A stretch of 10,321 nucleotides of DNA, taken from assembly GCA_009702845.1 (NCBI GenBank), contig WLHG01000022.1, forward strand, positions 1 to 10,321, given 5' to 3'. This document shows, one piece after another, positions 1 through 7,370 of the stretch. The stretch is from Actinomycetota bacterium. GTDB taxonomy: Bacteria > Actinomycetota > Actinomycetes > Nanopelagicales > Nanopelagicaceae. Position 1 is the stretch's first letter. The number at the start of each line of letters is the position of its first letter. The notes under the pieces are model-generated. The model had not been told where the DNA came from. It ran no database searches and saw nothing but the letters and a program-made list of their open reading frames with translations. The position numbers and the translations under genes were made by a program.

Positions 1-987
1 AGCGAGGTTACAGAGTTCGTCAGCGTTATTGTGCCGCTTCGTAATGAGGCTGAAAACATATCTGGGCTTGTGAGCTCATTGCTTTCTCAGAACTCGCTTA
101 CGAATGTTGAGTACTTATTCTTAAATGACAACTCTGAGGATGAGAGCTTTGATCTGCTCACATCGGCTCTATCTCGCCATACAAATGCGAAGGTTATTCA
201 GGGCAGCCCTTTGCCGCCTGGATGGATTGGCAAAACATGGGCGCTTCAACAGCTGCTTGAAGCATCAAGGGGTGAAATAATTGTCTCTATCGATGCCGAT
301 GTTCGACTCTCACCTGATGCCATTAATAAGTCGATTACTTTAATGAAGTCGAGGAGATTGGATTTTCTCTCACCGTATCCCCGGCAAATCACTCATAGTT
401 TGAGTGAGCGGCTCATTCAGCCACTTTTGCAATGGTCCTGGATGTCTACGCTGCTACTTGGCATCGCAGAGAAGGCATCATTTTCATCTATGGCCGTTGC
501 CAATGGCCAGTTCTTTATTGTTCGAAAAAGAGCACTCCTTCTAGTTGGTGGATACGAATCGGTCAAAGCCGATGTGTTAGATGATGTATTTCTGGCGCGG
601 CAACTATTGAAAACAGGTTCTCATGGTGTTGTTGTTAATGGTGCCAGCATCGCCGAATGCCGAATGTATTCATCCTGGAGTGAGATTGAGGCAGGATATG
701 GCAAATCACTTCGTCACGCTTTTGGATCGCCCTTCGGATCACTGTGCGCTATCTTCTTTCTTTTTCTTACAGGAATTGCTCCTATCATTTTTGCCCTGGT
801 GGGTTCAGCCTGGGCCTGGCTCGCTTTTGTACTCATAGTAGCTTCGCGAATGATGAGTGCTAATCGGGCTCGTACAAGAATTATCGATTCACTCTTGCAC
901 CCAATCTCAAGTACATTGCTTATATATCTCATTTTTTACTCATACCTCATGCGTGGAGATATCCAATGGAAGGGTCGTCCGGTATGA
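1..987 (+). CDS. Membrane-associated family 2 glycosyltransferase (CrtQ-like), 5' end outside window
   Basis: This probably transfers a sugar to a lipid or carotenoid acceptor at the cytoplasmic membrane. The frame is open from the first base and reads VSVIVPLRNEAENI, the standard beta-1 strand of GT2 enzymes. The GTG at 31 is therefore an internal valine codon and the true start lies upstream. Further GT2 hallmarks are the PLPPGWIGKTWA segment, the DAD nucleotide-sugar/metal motif at 292-300, and a later VLDDVFLARQL segment resembling the ED-x-LA catalytic region. The C-terminus carries two or three hydrophobic membrane segments (about nt 720-850 and 890-955) and ends WKGRPV, typical of CrtQ/HpnB-like membrane GT2 proteins. 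The stop overlaps the next gene's ATG by 4 bp (ATGA), so the two are translationally coupled. A carotenoid substrate is inferred only from the neighbouring desaturase; a glycolipid role is possible. Confidence 0.85.
   Translation, partial: SEVTEFVSVIVPLRNEAENISGLVSSLLSQNSLTNVEYLFLNDNSEDESFDLLTSALSRHTNAKVIQGSPLPPGWIGKTWALQQLLEASRGEIIVSIDADVRLSPDAINKSITLMKSRRLDFLSPYPRQITHSLSERLIQPLLQWSWMSTLLLGIAEKASFSSMAVANGQFFIVRKRALLLVGGYESVKADVLDDVFLARQLLKTGSHGVVVNGASIAECRMYSSWSEIEAGYGKSLRHAFGSPFGSLCAIFFLFLTGIAPIIFALVGSAWAWLAFVLIVASRMMSANRARTRIIDSLLHPISSTLLIYLIFYSYLMRGDIQWKGRPV
968..974 (+). promoter_or_regulatory. Shine-Dalgarno of the CrtI/CrtD-like gene
   Basis: GGAAGGG lies 9 nt before the ATG at 984, inside the end of the glycosyltransferase gene. 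It decides the start at 984 over the in-frame ATG at 966, which would place the motif inside the coding region. Confidence 0.6.
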
Positions 988-2489
988 AGATTGTTGTCAT
1001 TGGCGCCGGCATGGGTGGCATGACCGCCGCTGCTCGATTAGCTCGAAGTGGTCACTCAGTTACGCTCTTTGAAGCATCCGATACTTACGGTGGCAAGCTT
1101 CGCACCGAATGGATTGGAAAGTTTGCATTCGACACTGGACCATCACTATTGACATTGCCGGCGGTCTATAAAGATTTCTTCATCCGAACTGGTAAGCCAC
1201 TTGGATTACTCTGCGAAATAAAGGCAGTTGATCCCTCCTTTGATTACCGTTTTACCGATGGAACAAATGTAAAGTTCGCCAATCTCTCCCGCCATCACAC
1301 TCTTAACGCCGTTCGTGATACCTATGGCAGCGATGCCGCCGATCAATGGGATCAGATGATGAAACGTGCTACAAAGATGTGGGATGTTTCGCGCGAACCT
1401 TTTGTTGAATCAGAGCTGCGATCACCTCTGGATCTTTTGAAACGTAGAACTTTAATTCGCGATATTTTCACGATCGCGCCTTGGAAATCCCTACGAACAT
1501 TTGCCAATGAGCTTCTGCCCGACCAGCATCTTCGATTTATCCTTGATCGATATGCCACATATAGCGGCTCTGATCCCCGTAAGGCTCCGGCTGTTCTTGC
1601 AACGATCGCCTATGTCGAAGAGGCCTTTGGGGCCTGGCATATCTCTGGCGGACTCGGAACTTTGGCAACGCTCGTTCACCAACGTTCTTTAGATGTCGGT
1701 GTTGAGTTTGAATTCAACTCGCAGGTCGAAGAGATCACCGTTGAAAAGGGCGCTGCCACAGGAGTTCGACTAGCCGATGGACGAGTTGTAATTGCCGATG
1801 CGGTTGTGGCTAACGCCGATGCCTCCCTTATCTATAAGCAACTAATCAAAGGAGAAAAGCGAAAGCTGCGCAGGGTGCGTAAGAATTTAGCGCAGGCTGA
1901 AAAATCTATCGCAGGATTTTCACTTCTTCTAGGGCTGAGAAAGGACGGCGCCTCTACGCTCAATCACCATACAATTCTCTTTCCCGAAAATTACGATGCT
2001 GAGTTCGATGCAATTTTCAGCACTCAACTACCGGTCAAAAAACCAACGATCTATATCTGTGCACCAGATGATCCGCAGATGGTTAAAGGTGAAGGCTTAG
2101 AAAGTTGGTCAGTGCTCGTCAATGCACCGCACCATGGCCCAGACGGCTTTGATTGGAGCGATGAAAGCTTTGCGCGAAGCTATGCCAATAGCATTATCGA
2201 CCAGATTGAAGCGCGCGGGATTCCAGTACGCGATCGCTTAGAGTCTTTAACAATTAGAACCCCAGCGGATTTGGAGCGCACGATGAATGCGCCAGGGGGA
2301 TCTATTTATGGAACTTCTAGTAATGGAGCACGAGCTGCATTTATGAGGGCAAAGAACCGCTCACCAATTAAGAATCTTTACTGTGTGGGAGGATCGGCAC
2401 ATCCAGGTGGTGGTTTACCTCTAGTTGGAATGAGTGGTGAATTAGTTGCTAATGCAATTGGGAACGCGCATAACGCACCACAACGATAA
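984..2489 (+). CDS. CrtI/CrtD-family FAD-dependent carotenoid desaturase (second paralog)
   Basis: A 501-aa amine-oxidase-fold flavoprotein. The N-terminal FAD-binding Rossmann motif GAGMGG is at residues 7-12, followed by the YGGKLRTE and FDTGPSLLTLP segments seen in phytoene desaturases. The C-terminal FAD/substrate region reads GGSAHPGGGLPLVGMSG, a variant of the CrtI signature: Gly replaces the usual small S/T/A/V residue after PG, and Cys precedes the GG. This style is closer to CrtD/CrtN-like desaturases than to CrtI proper. A separate canonical CrtI lies downstream at 5013-6497, so this paralog probably acts later, for example introducing an extra double bond in a modified carotenoid end. 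It is coupled by a 4-bp overlap to the upstream glycosyltransferase. Its 3' end overlaps the convergent phosphatidyltransferase by 41 bp. The family call is firm; the exact substrate cannot be read from sequence. Confidence 0.85.
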   Translation: MKIVVIGAGMGGMTAAARLARSGHSVTLFEASDTYGGKLRTEWIGKFAFDTGPSLLTLPAVYKDFFIRTGKPLGLLCEIKAVDPSFDYRFTDGTNVKFANLSRHHTLNAVRDTYGSDAADQWDQMMKRATKMWDVSREPFVESELRSPLDLLKRRTLIRDIFTIAPWKSLRTFANELLPDQHLRFILDRYATYSGSDPRKAPAVLATIAYVEEAFGAWHISGGLGTLATLVHQRSLDVGVEFEFNSQVEEITVEKGAATGVRLADGRVVIADAVVANADASLIYKQLIKGEKRKLRRVRKNLAQAEKSIAGFSLLLGLRKDGASTLNHHTILFPENYDAEFDAIFSTQLPVKKPTIYICAPDDPQMVKGEGLESWSVLVNAPHHGPDGFDWSDESFARSYANSIIDQIEARGIPVRDRLESLTIRTPADLERTMNAPGGSIYGTSSNGARAAFMRAKNRSPIKNLYCVGGSAHPGGGLPLVGMSGELVANAIGNAHNAPQR

Positions 2490-3069
2490 AACTAACTATT
2501 TGTAGCAACAGAAATCCATATGATAAAAGTACGACACCCGATAGTTCAAGCTGGTTCATGATGAGAACTACGAAAAGAAAGCTCGCGCGCACAGGTCGCT
2601 CAGCCGGAGTTACAACACCGATATCGCGAACACCCAATGAGCTTAACTTGGCTCGCGCATACTCTTGGAATGCAGCGATGCTCCATAGAGCAATGGCAAG
2701 CCAAGCAGGAATCCCAATGACATAAAGGGCATACAGCCAAAAAGCTTCGCTGATTCGATCGACAACAGAGTCGAGAGTTGCTCCCCATGCGCTCTCACGC
2801 TTTTGAAATATCGCAACGCTGCCATCGATTCCATCGCAAAAGAGTGAAAATACAAGAAAAAGAACTGCCCACCATGAAGTTGCTGTGATCGCTGTCATCG
2901 CCGCGCTCAGAAGCCCAAGAAGTGTTAAAACATTTGGGGAGATACGAAGCAGTGTGGCGATCAAACCAAAGCGATAGGAGATATTGAGCCACCAAGCAAC
3001 TGCGCCTTTTATCGGCGCATCACTATGCAAGGTACTCCACTTTGCGTTGAAGGCCTCTTTAGTGAGCAT
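2449..3069 (-). CDS. CDP-alcohol phosphatidyltransferase family membrane protein
   Basis: A 206-aa integral membrane enzyme expected to exchange CMP on a CDP-linked lipid for an alcohol, forming a phospholipid or related ether lipid. The CDP-OH-P motif is visible at residues 79-104: D79, D82-G83, A86, G96, D100 and D104. All four metal-binding aspartates are present, but the Arg that normally follows the Ala is Ile87. Around it are five or six hydrophobic segments and the RISPNVLTLLGLL entry helix typical of the family. The ATG at 3069 lies inside the metF end (11-bp overlap), with an AGGA Shine-Dalgarno 8 nt upstream, so it is coupled to metF. The specific alcohol (inositol phosphate, glycerol phosphate or other) is unknown. 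The stop lies 41 bp inside the convergent desaturase gene, leaving no room for a terminator between them. Confidence 0.83.
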   Translation of the reverse strand: MLTKEAFNAKWSTLHSDAPIKGAVAWWLNISYRFGLIATLLRISPNVLTLLGLLSAAMTAITATSWWAVLFLVFSLFCDGIDGSVAIFQKRESAWGATLDSVVDRISEAFWLYALYVIGIPAWLAIALWSIAAFQEYARAKLSSLGVRDIGVVTPAERPVRASFLFVVLIMNQLELSGVVLLSYGFLLLQIVSFIVVVRYARSQLH

Positions 3070-3913
3070 TGTTTAGATTCCTATAGATCTCTTTGGTGGC
3101 AGTTGCACTATTCATAGTATAGAAGTGAAGGCTGGGTGCGCCAGCTCGGAGCAAATCTTCGCACAATGTACTCGCTAGCTCGATGCCCAAGGCGTGAACA
3201 GCATCTACGTCATCTTCAACCGCAGAAAAAGCGCTCGAAACTGCCGGTGGAATATCTGTTCCCCCGAGTTCGGCCATGCGCTGTAGCTGCTTGACGTTAG
3301 TAATGGGAAGGATTCCCGGAATTATCGGCATTGTTGAGCCGCGCGCCTGAAGTGCATAGACAAGTTGTTCCCATTTAGATACATCAAAGAAAAATTGTGT
3401 CGTGGCAAAAGTTGCACCTAAATGCTCTTTACGTAATAAGACATCGATATCTTTTTTAGCATCGCCATTTGATGATGGATGTCCATCTGGAAATGCTGCC
3501 ACTCCAATATCAAAGCCACCGAACTCGTGAATGAGTTGGACCAACTCATCGGCATGAGTGAAGCCATCGGGCATTGGAGTCCACGGTGCACGGGGACCTC
3601 CAACTGGATCACCGCGTAGTGCCAACACTCCTCTAATTCCGGCGGCACGGTACATGTGCAGAATTGAAATTATCTCTTGTCGACTTGAACCCACGCATGT
3701 CAGGTGAGCAACAGTTGGAATCTTTGTGCGTTGCCTCACCTCTTCGGTTACGCCAATGGTTCGATTTCTAGTTGAGCCTCCAGCGCCATAAGTCACAGAA
3801 ATAAACTCAGGTGCTATGAATTCAAGGGCCTCGAGGGCGGCCCACAATCGAGCCTCCCCCTCCTCGTCTTTCGGGGGGAAGAATTCCAATGAATACGAAG
3901 TGCGGACTACCAC
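3059..3913 (-). CDS. metF: 5,10-methylenetetrahydrofolate reductase
   Basis: MetF reduces 5,10-methylene-THF to 5-methyl-THF with a flavin cofactor, supplying methyl groups for methionine synthesis in the cytosol. The 284-aa product matches the usual bacterial single-domain TIM-barrel length. Seen in sequence: LEFFPPK at the N-terminus with the catalytic Glu at residue 10, SVTYGAGGSTRNRT, VLALRGDP with the flavin-contacting Asp at 102, and ATTQFFFD with the substrate Gln at 173. The start is GTG at 3913. No Shine-Dalgarno precedes it, but a TACCCT -10 hexamer ends exactly 6 nt upstream, so a leaderless mRNA is inferred. It heads an operon with the overlapping phosphatidyltransferase and is divergent from crtE with only 22 bp between. 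In mycobacteria a MetF-like gene also sits beside an idsA-type prenyl synthase, so this pairing looks ancestral. Confidence 0.93.
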   Translation of the reverse strand: MVVRTSYSLEFFPPKDEEGEARLWAALEALEFIAPEFISVTYGAGGSTRNRTIGVTEEVRQRTKIPTVAHLTCVGSSRQEIISILHMYRAAGIRGVLALRGDPVGGPRAPWTPMPDGFTHADELVQLIHEFGGFDIGVAAFPDGHPSSNGDAKKDIDVLLRKEHLGATFATTQFFFDVSKWEQLVYALQARGSTMPIIPGILPITNVKQLQRMAELGGTDIPPAVSSAFSAVEDDVDAVHALGIELASTLCEDLLRAGAPSLHFYTMNSATATKEIYRNLNNAH

Positions 3914-3919
3914 TGAGTG

Positions 3920-3925
3920 AGGGTA
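3920..3925 (-). promoter_or_regulatory. Predicted -10 box for metF (leaderless)
   Basis: On the minus strand TACCCT fits TANNNT and ends 6 nt before the metF GTG at 3913, so the predicted start site is the G of that codon. I see no good -35. It shares the TA step at 3924-3925 with the crtE -10 box on the other strand. Confidence 0.5.
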
Positions 3926-3929
3926 CCGT
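3924..3929 (+). promoter_or_regulatory. Predicted -10 box for crtE-crtI-crtB (leaderless)
   Basis: TACCGT fits TANNNT and ends 6 nt before the crtE GTG at 3936, so the predicted transcript starts at the start codon. It sits in a GGTACC palindrome (3922-3927) centred on the TA shared with the opposing metF -10. The -35 region, inside metF codons, is weak. Confidence 0.5.
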
Positions 3930-3935
3930 TAAGGA

Positions 3936-5012
3936 GTGAGTACTGAGGCCAAGGCAACGTTGCAAGAGATTCGTGATGCCGTAGAGATAGAGCTATCAGC
4001 TTTTCTGACAGAGCAGGCCGATTATCTGCACTCCATATCGAGCCAACTTGCACCGGTCTCTATGGCTCTGTCTTCATTTCTTCTCGATAGCGGAAAGCGC
4101 CTGCGCCCACTATTTGCCTACAGCGGATACGTCAGCGTTAGCGACGAAATATCAACCGCTGAAATAAAGTCGATCGCCAGTCTGGAACTTCTGCAGGCCT
4201 GCGCCCTCATTCACGATGACCTCATGGATGGGTCAGATACTCGTCGAGGCAAACCCTCAATACATCGTCACTTCGAATCTATGCATGTACAGGATGAACT
4301 AGAGGGTTTTGCACCCGCTTACGGACTGGCCGCAGCTGTTTTATTAGGCGACTTAGCCCTTGTATGGTCGAGTCAAATGCTTAACGCATCAGGGCTTACA
4401 TCGGCGCAACTCCGAGATGTCTTACCGATTCATGATGAGATGCGTGTTGAACTAATGGCTGGGCAGTTCTTGGATATACATGAGCAAACTCAGAAGTCGA
4501 CAGACCTACAGCGCTCAATGAAAATAGCGCGCTACAAATCAGGTAAATACACAATAGAGCGACCACTTCATATTGGTGCATCACTGACAGGTCGCCAAAC
4601 TCCCGAACTATTAGCCGCTCTATCTGCCTATGGTCTGCCATTGGGTGAGGCCTTTCAGTATCGCGATGATTTACTCGGAGTATTCGGTGATCCATTCGTG
4701 ACTGGGAAACCAGCAGGTGATGATTTGCGCGAAGGTAAGCGAACTGTTTTGATCGCACTGACTGAATTAGAATCTACAGATTCGATGCGTGCTGAGAGCA
4801 AAAAATTCTTTGGATCATCAGATTTGGATGCACATGGTGTCTCTGTATTGCAGGAGATCATCACCGCAACCGGTGCCAAAGACAAGCTCGAAGCTATGAT
4901 CGCTCGCCTGACTGATGAGGCCTTGCGCGCGGCAGAGAGTGAACTCATAGGAGAAAAGGCGCATCCTTTGCTTCTTGAGCTTGCCAAAATTGCAACAAAG
5001 AGAAATAACTAG
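3936..5012 (+). CDS. crtE: Geranylgeranyl diphosphate synthase (short-chain trans-prenyl synthase)
   Basis: CrtE elongates allylic diphosphates with IPP to C20 GGPP, the phytoene precursor. The 358-aa protein shows GKRLRPLF (residues 53-60), the first Asp-rich motif DDLMD at 94-98 followed by DTRRG, and the second motif RDDLLGVFGDP at 243-252 followed by GKPAGDDLREGKRT. The second motif has Gly where the third Asp would be (DDLLG), as is usual in actinobacterial IdsA/CrtE proteins. The start is GTG at 3936. An in-frame TAA at 3930 bars anything further upstream, and AAGGA directly touches the GTG, too close to act as its Shine-Dalgarno, so a leaderless start is favoured. It is the first gene of a crtE-crtI-crtB operon; its TAG abuts the crtI ATG. 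Chain length (GGPP versus FPP) is inferred from crtB downstream, not proven by the sequence. Confidence 0.92.
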   Translation: MSTEAKATLQEIRDAVEIELSAFLTEQADYLHSISSQLAPVSMALSSFLLDSGKRLRPLFAYSGYVSVSDEISTAEIKSIASLELLQACALIHDDLMDGSDTRRGKPSIHRHFESMHVQDELEGFAPAYGLAAAVLLGDLALVWSSQMLNASGLTSAQLRDVLPIHDEMRVELMAGQFLDIHEQTQKSTDLQRSMKIARYKSGKYTIERPLHIGASLTGRQTPELLAALSAYGLPLGEAFQYRDDLLGVFGDPFVTGKPAGDDLREGKRTVLIALTELESTDSMRAESKKFFGSSDLDAHGVSVLQEIITATGAKDKLEAMIARLTDEALRAAESELIGEKAHPLLLELAKIATKRNN

Positions 5013-6497
5013 ATGGTTGCACGTGTTAAAGGACCAACAGATCACGTCGTAATAGTTGGTGCGGGCTTAGCTGGACTTAGCGCAGCGCTTCGATTAGCCG
5101 GAGCCGGTCGAAAAGTAACTGTTATCGAACGAGAGTCCGTTCCTGGCGGGCGAAATGGTTTATTAAATAAAGATGGATATGCCTTCGATACTGGCCCAAC
5201 TGTTTTAACTATGCCATCGCTTATCCAAGATGCTTTTAACTGCGTTGGTGAAGATATGAAGGATTGGTTAGAGCTGATGCCAGTCTCGCCTCTGTATCGA
5301 GCATATTATGCCGATGGATCGCAGATCGATGTTCATGCAAACACGCAAGAGATGGAAGCCGAGATTGCTGCCAAGATTAGCCCGAGCGAAGCTGCTGGGT
5401 ATGCAAAGTATGTGGATTTTGTAACCAAACTATATAAATACGAGATGAATGATTTCATCGATAGAAATATTGATAGCCCTTTTAATCTCTTAACTCCTAA
5501 TCTTGCTCGACTTATTGCATTGGGAGGATTTCGCAGACTCTCACCAAAAGTAAATCAATTTATGAAAGACCCTCGCCTACAGAAGGTATATTCATTTCAA
5601 GCAATGTATGCAGGCGTTAGCCCGCAACAGGCGCTAGCAATCTACGCTGTCATCGCCTATATGGACTCGGTAAACGGAGTCTTTTTCCCAAAGGGCGGAA
5701 TGCATGCAGTGCCTCGCGCCCTTGCCGCTGCCGCCCAGAAGCACGGTGTTGAGTTCAAATACGATACAACTGTTTCAAAGATCGACATTATCAACGGCCG
5801 AGCAAAGGCAGTTGTTACCGAAGATGGCCAGCGCATCGAATGCGATGCGGTAATTCTCAATCCTGATCTTCCAGTTGCCTGGCGCGATTTGTTGGGAAAG
5901 GTTCCGCTCTCAGTCAAGCGGCTTAACTATTCCCCATCATGTGTCACTATGTTGGTTGGCTCATCTAAGAAATATGAATTTGCAGCACATCACAACATTC
6001 ACTTTGGAGAGTCTTGGGATGGCGTATTTGATGAGTTAATAACACAAAAGAAATTGATGTCTGATCCAAGTGTTTTAGTCACAATTCCTTCAAAGGATGA
6101 TCCATTGTTAGCCCCACCAGGTAAGCACTCTTACTATGTTCTCTTTCCCACCCCCAACTTAGATGCAGATATTGATTGGAATGTTCAGGCAGGGCCTTAT
6201 CGAGATCACATGGTTAAAATTCTCGAACAGCGCGGATATACAGGCTTTGGAGATGCAATTGAGACCGAGGTCCTCACGACTCCTCTGGACTGGCAACGGC
6301 AGGGAATGGAGCGCGGCGCTCCATTTGCTAGCGCGCATACTTTCTTTCAAACCGGGCCCTTTAGACCGCGAAATATGGCAGCTGGAATTGAAAATGTTGT
6401 CTTCGCAGGATCTGGAACACAGCCTGGCGTCGGAGTACCAATGGTGTTGATTTCAGGGCGTCTGGCCGCCGAGCGAATCGTGGGGCCAGTTAAATAA
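5013..6497 (+). CDS. crtI: Phytoene desaturase CrtI
   Basis: An FAD-dependent desaturase that introduces double bonds into phytoene, normally four to give lycopene, at the membrane surface. The 494-aa length is typical of bacterial CrtI. The N-terminal dinucleotide motif GAGLAG is at residues 16-21, followed by PGGRNGLL and the FDTGPTVLTMP segment. The C-terminal CrtI signature at about 461-482 (NVVFAGSGTQ then PGVGVPMVLISG) matches the family pattern except for Ser in the position usually A/G/C. The ATG at 5013 follows the crtE TAG with no intervening base, and only a weak AGAGA lies upstream, so translation probably depends on coupling to crtE. The TAA likewise abuts the crtB ATG. It is clearly distinct from the desaturase paralog at 984-2489. 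The number of desaturation steps cannot be read from sequence. Confidence 0.93.
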   Translation: MVARVKGPTDHVVIVGAGLAGLSAALRLAGAGRKVTVIERESVPGGRNGLLNKDGYAFDTGPTVLTMPSLIQDAFNCVGEDMKDWLELMPVSPLYRAYYADGSQIDVHANTQEMEAEIAAKISPSEAAGYAKYVDFVTKLYKYEMNDFIDRNIDSPFNLLTPNLARLIALGGFRRLSPKVNQFMKDPRLQKVYSFQAMYAGVSPQQALAIYAVIAYMDSVNGVFFPKGGMHAVPRALAAAAQKHGVEFKYDTTVSKIDIINGRAKAVVTEDGQRIECDAVILNPDLPVAWRDLLGKVPLSVKRLNYSPSCVTMLVGSSKKYEFAAHHNIHFGESWDGVFDELITQKKLMSDPSVLVTIPSKDDPLLAPPGKHSYYVLFPTPNLDADIDWNVQAGPYRDHMVKILEQRGYTGFGDAIETEVLTTPLDWQRQGMERGAPFASAHTFFQTGPFRPRNMAAGIENVVFAGSGTQPGVGVPMVLISGRLAAERIVGPVK

Positions 6498-7370
6498 ATG
6501 GATGAGCTTGAGGCCTCATACGCAGAGTGCAAACGTCTCAACGCCTTACATGGCAAGACGTATTTCTTAGCAACGTTATTACTTCCAAAAGCCAAACGCC
6601 CTTATGTCCACGCCCTTTATGGCTTTGCACGATATGCCGATGAGATAGTTGATGATTTAGCATCGGAGTTATCTGTTGAAGAGAAAGCACATGCATTAAA
6701 CACCTGGGGTGAAAAGATATTAGCCGACCTAGATCGTGGAGTTAGCGATGATGCAATCGGCCGCGCCTTAATCGACACAGTTAATACATTCGATATACCG
6801 CACGCCCACTTCGAGGCATTCCTACATTCAATGACCATGGATCTTTCTGTCCAGGAATACCAGACCTATGAGGATTTGTTGGAGTACGTCTATGGTTCTG
6901 CCGCCGTTATTGGCCTTGAAATGCTGCCAGTTTTAGGAGTTCTTGACGATGGCGCTTATGAGTGTGCAGAAAAACTGGGTATAGCTTTTCAACTTGCCAA
7001 CTTCATTCGAGATGTCGGCGAAGATTTAGATCGAGGACGAATTTACCTGCCGATTACCGAACTAGCACAATTTGGTGTTACACGAGAAATGTTAGAGGAA
7101 CGGATATTGACACCTCAAATTATCGAAGCTTTAAAATTCCAAATTGAACGAGTTCGTCAACTCCAGAGAGAGGCGCAGCCTGGTATTGCGCTATTGGAGG
7201 CTAAGAGCCGTCCATGCATTGAAGCTGCATCGACCTTGTACTGTGGAATCGTCGATGAGGTCGAAAAGATTGGCTATGACATTTTCAATAAACGTGCAAA
7301 AACTTCAACTGCCAAGCGAATACGAGTTGCTAGCGTTGCTTATTTAAAGCGCCTAACCGTATCCAATTAG
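6498..7370 (+). CDS. crtB: Phytoene synthase CrtB
   Basis: CrtB joins two GGPP head-to-head to 15-cis-phytoene, the first committed carotenoid step. The 290-aa protein has the two aspartate-rich Mg-diphosphate motifs: DEIVD at residues 48-52 (within ARYADEIVDD) and RDVGED at 171-176. The latter lies in a full match to squalene/phytoene synthase signature 2, running from LG at 160 through QLANFIRDVGEDLDRGR to YLP at 185. The ATG at 6498 directly follows the crtI TAA with no spacer and no good Shine-Dalgarno, so it is read as the third coupled gene of crtE-crtI-crtB. The 3' end overlaps the convergent crtYd by 41 bp, leaving no intrinsic terminator between the two transcription units. Squalene synthase is an alternative family member, but the crtI neighbour makes phytoene synthase far more likely. 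Confidence 0.93.
   Translation: MDELEASYAECKRLNALHGKTYFLATLLLPKAKRPYVHALYGFARYADEIVDDLASELSVEEKAHALNTWGEKILADLDRGVSDDAIGRALIDTVNTFDIPHAHFEAFLHSMTMDLSVQEYQTYEDLLEYVYGSAAVIGLEMLPVLGVLDDGAYECAEKLGIAFQLANFIRDVGEDLDRGRIYLPITELAQFGVTREMLEERILTPQIIEALKFQIERVRQLQREAQPGIALLEAKSRPCIEAASTLYCGIVDEVEKIGYDIFNKRAKTSTAKRIRVASVAYLKRLTVSN

Noticed and set aside
31..987. Complete glycosyltransferase starting at GTG 31
   Set aside because: The frame is open upstream and the codons before 31 complete the conserved VSVIVPLRNE strand, so the gene starts outside the window.
2600..2995. Several short frames overlapping the phosphatidyltransferase gene
   Set aside because: They are other-frame shadows of a membrane protein gene with a clear catalytic motif; no evidence of a frameshift or nested gene.
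4396..4758. 120-aa minus-strand reading frame inside crtE
   Set aside because: It lies wholly within a strongly supported gene, shows no family features or ribosome site, and is a frame shadow.
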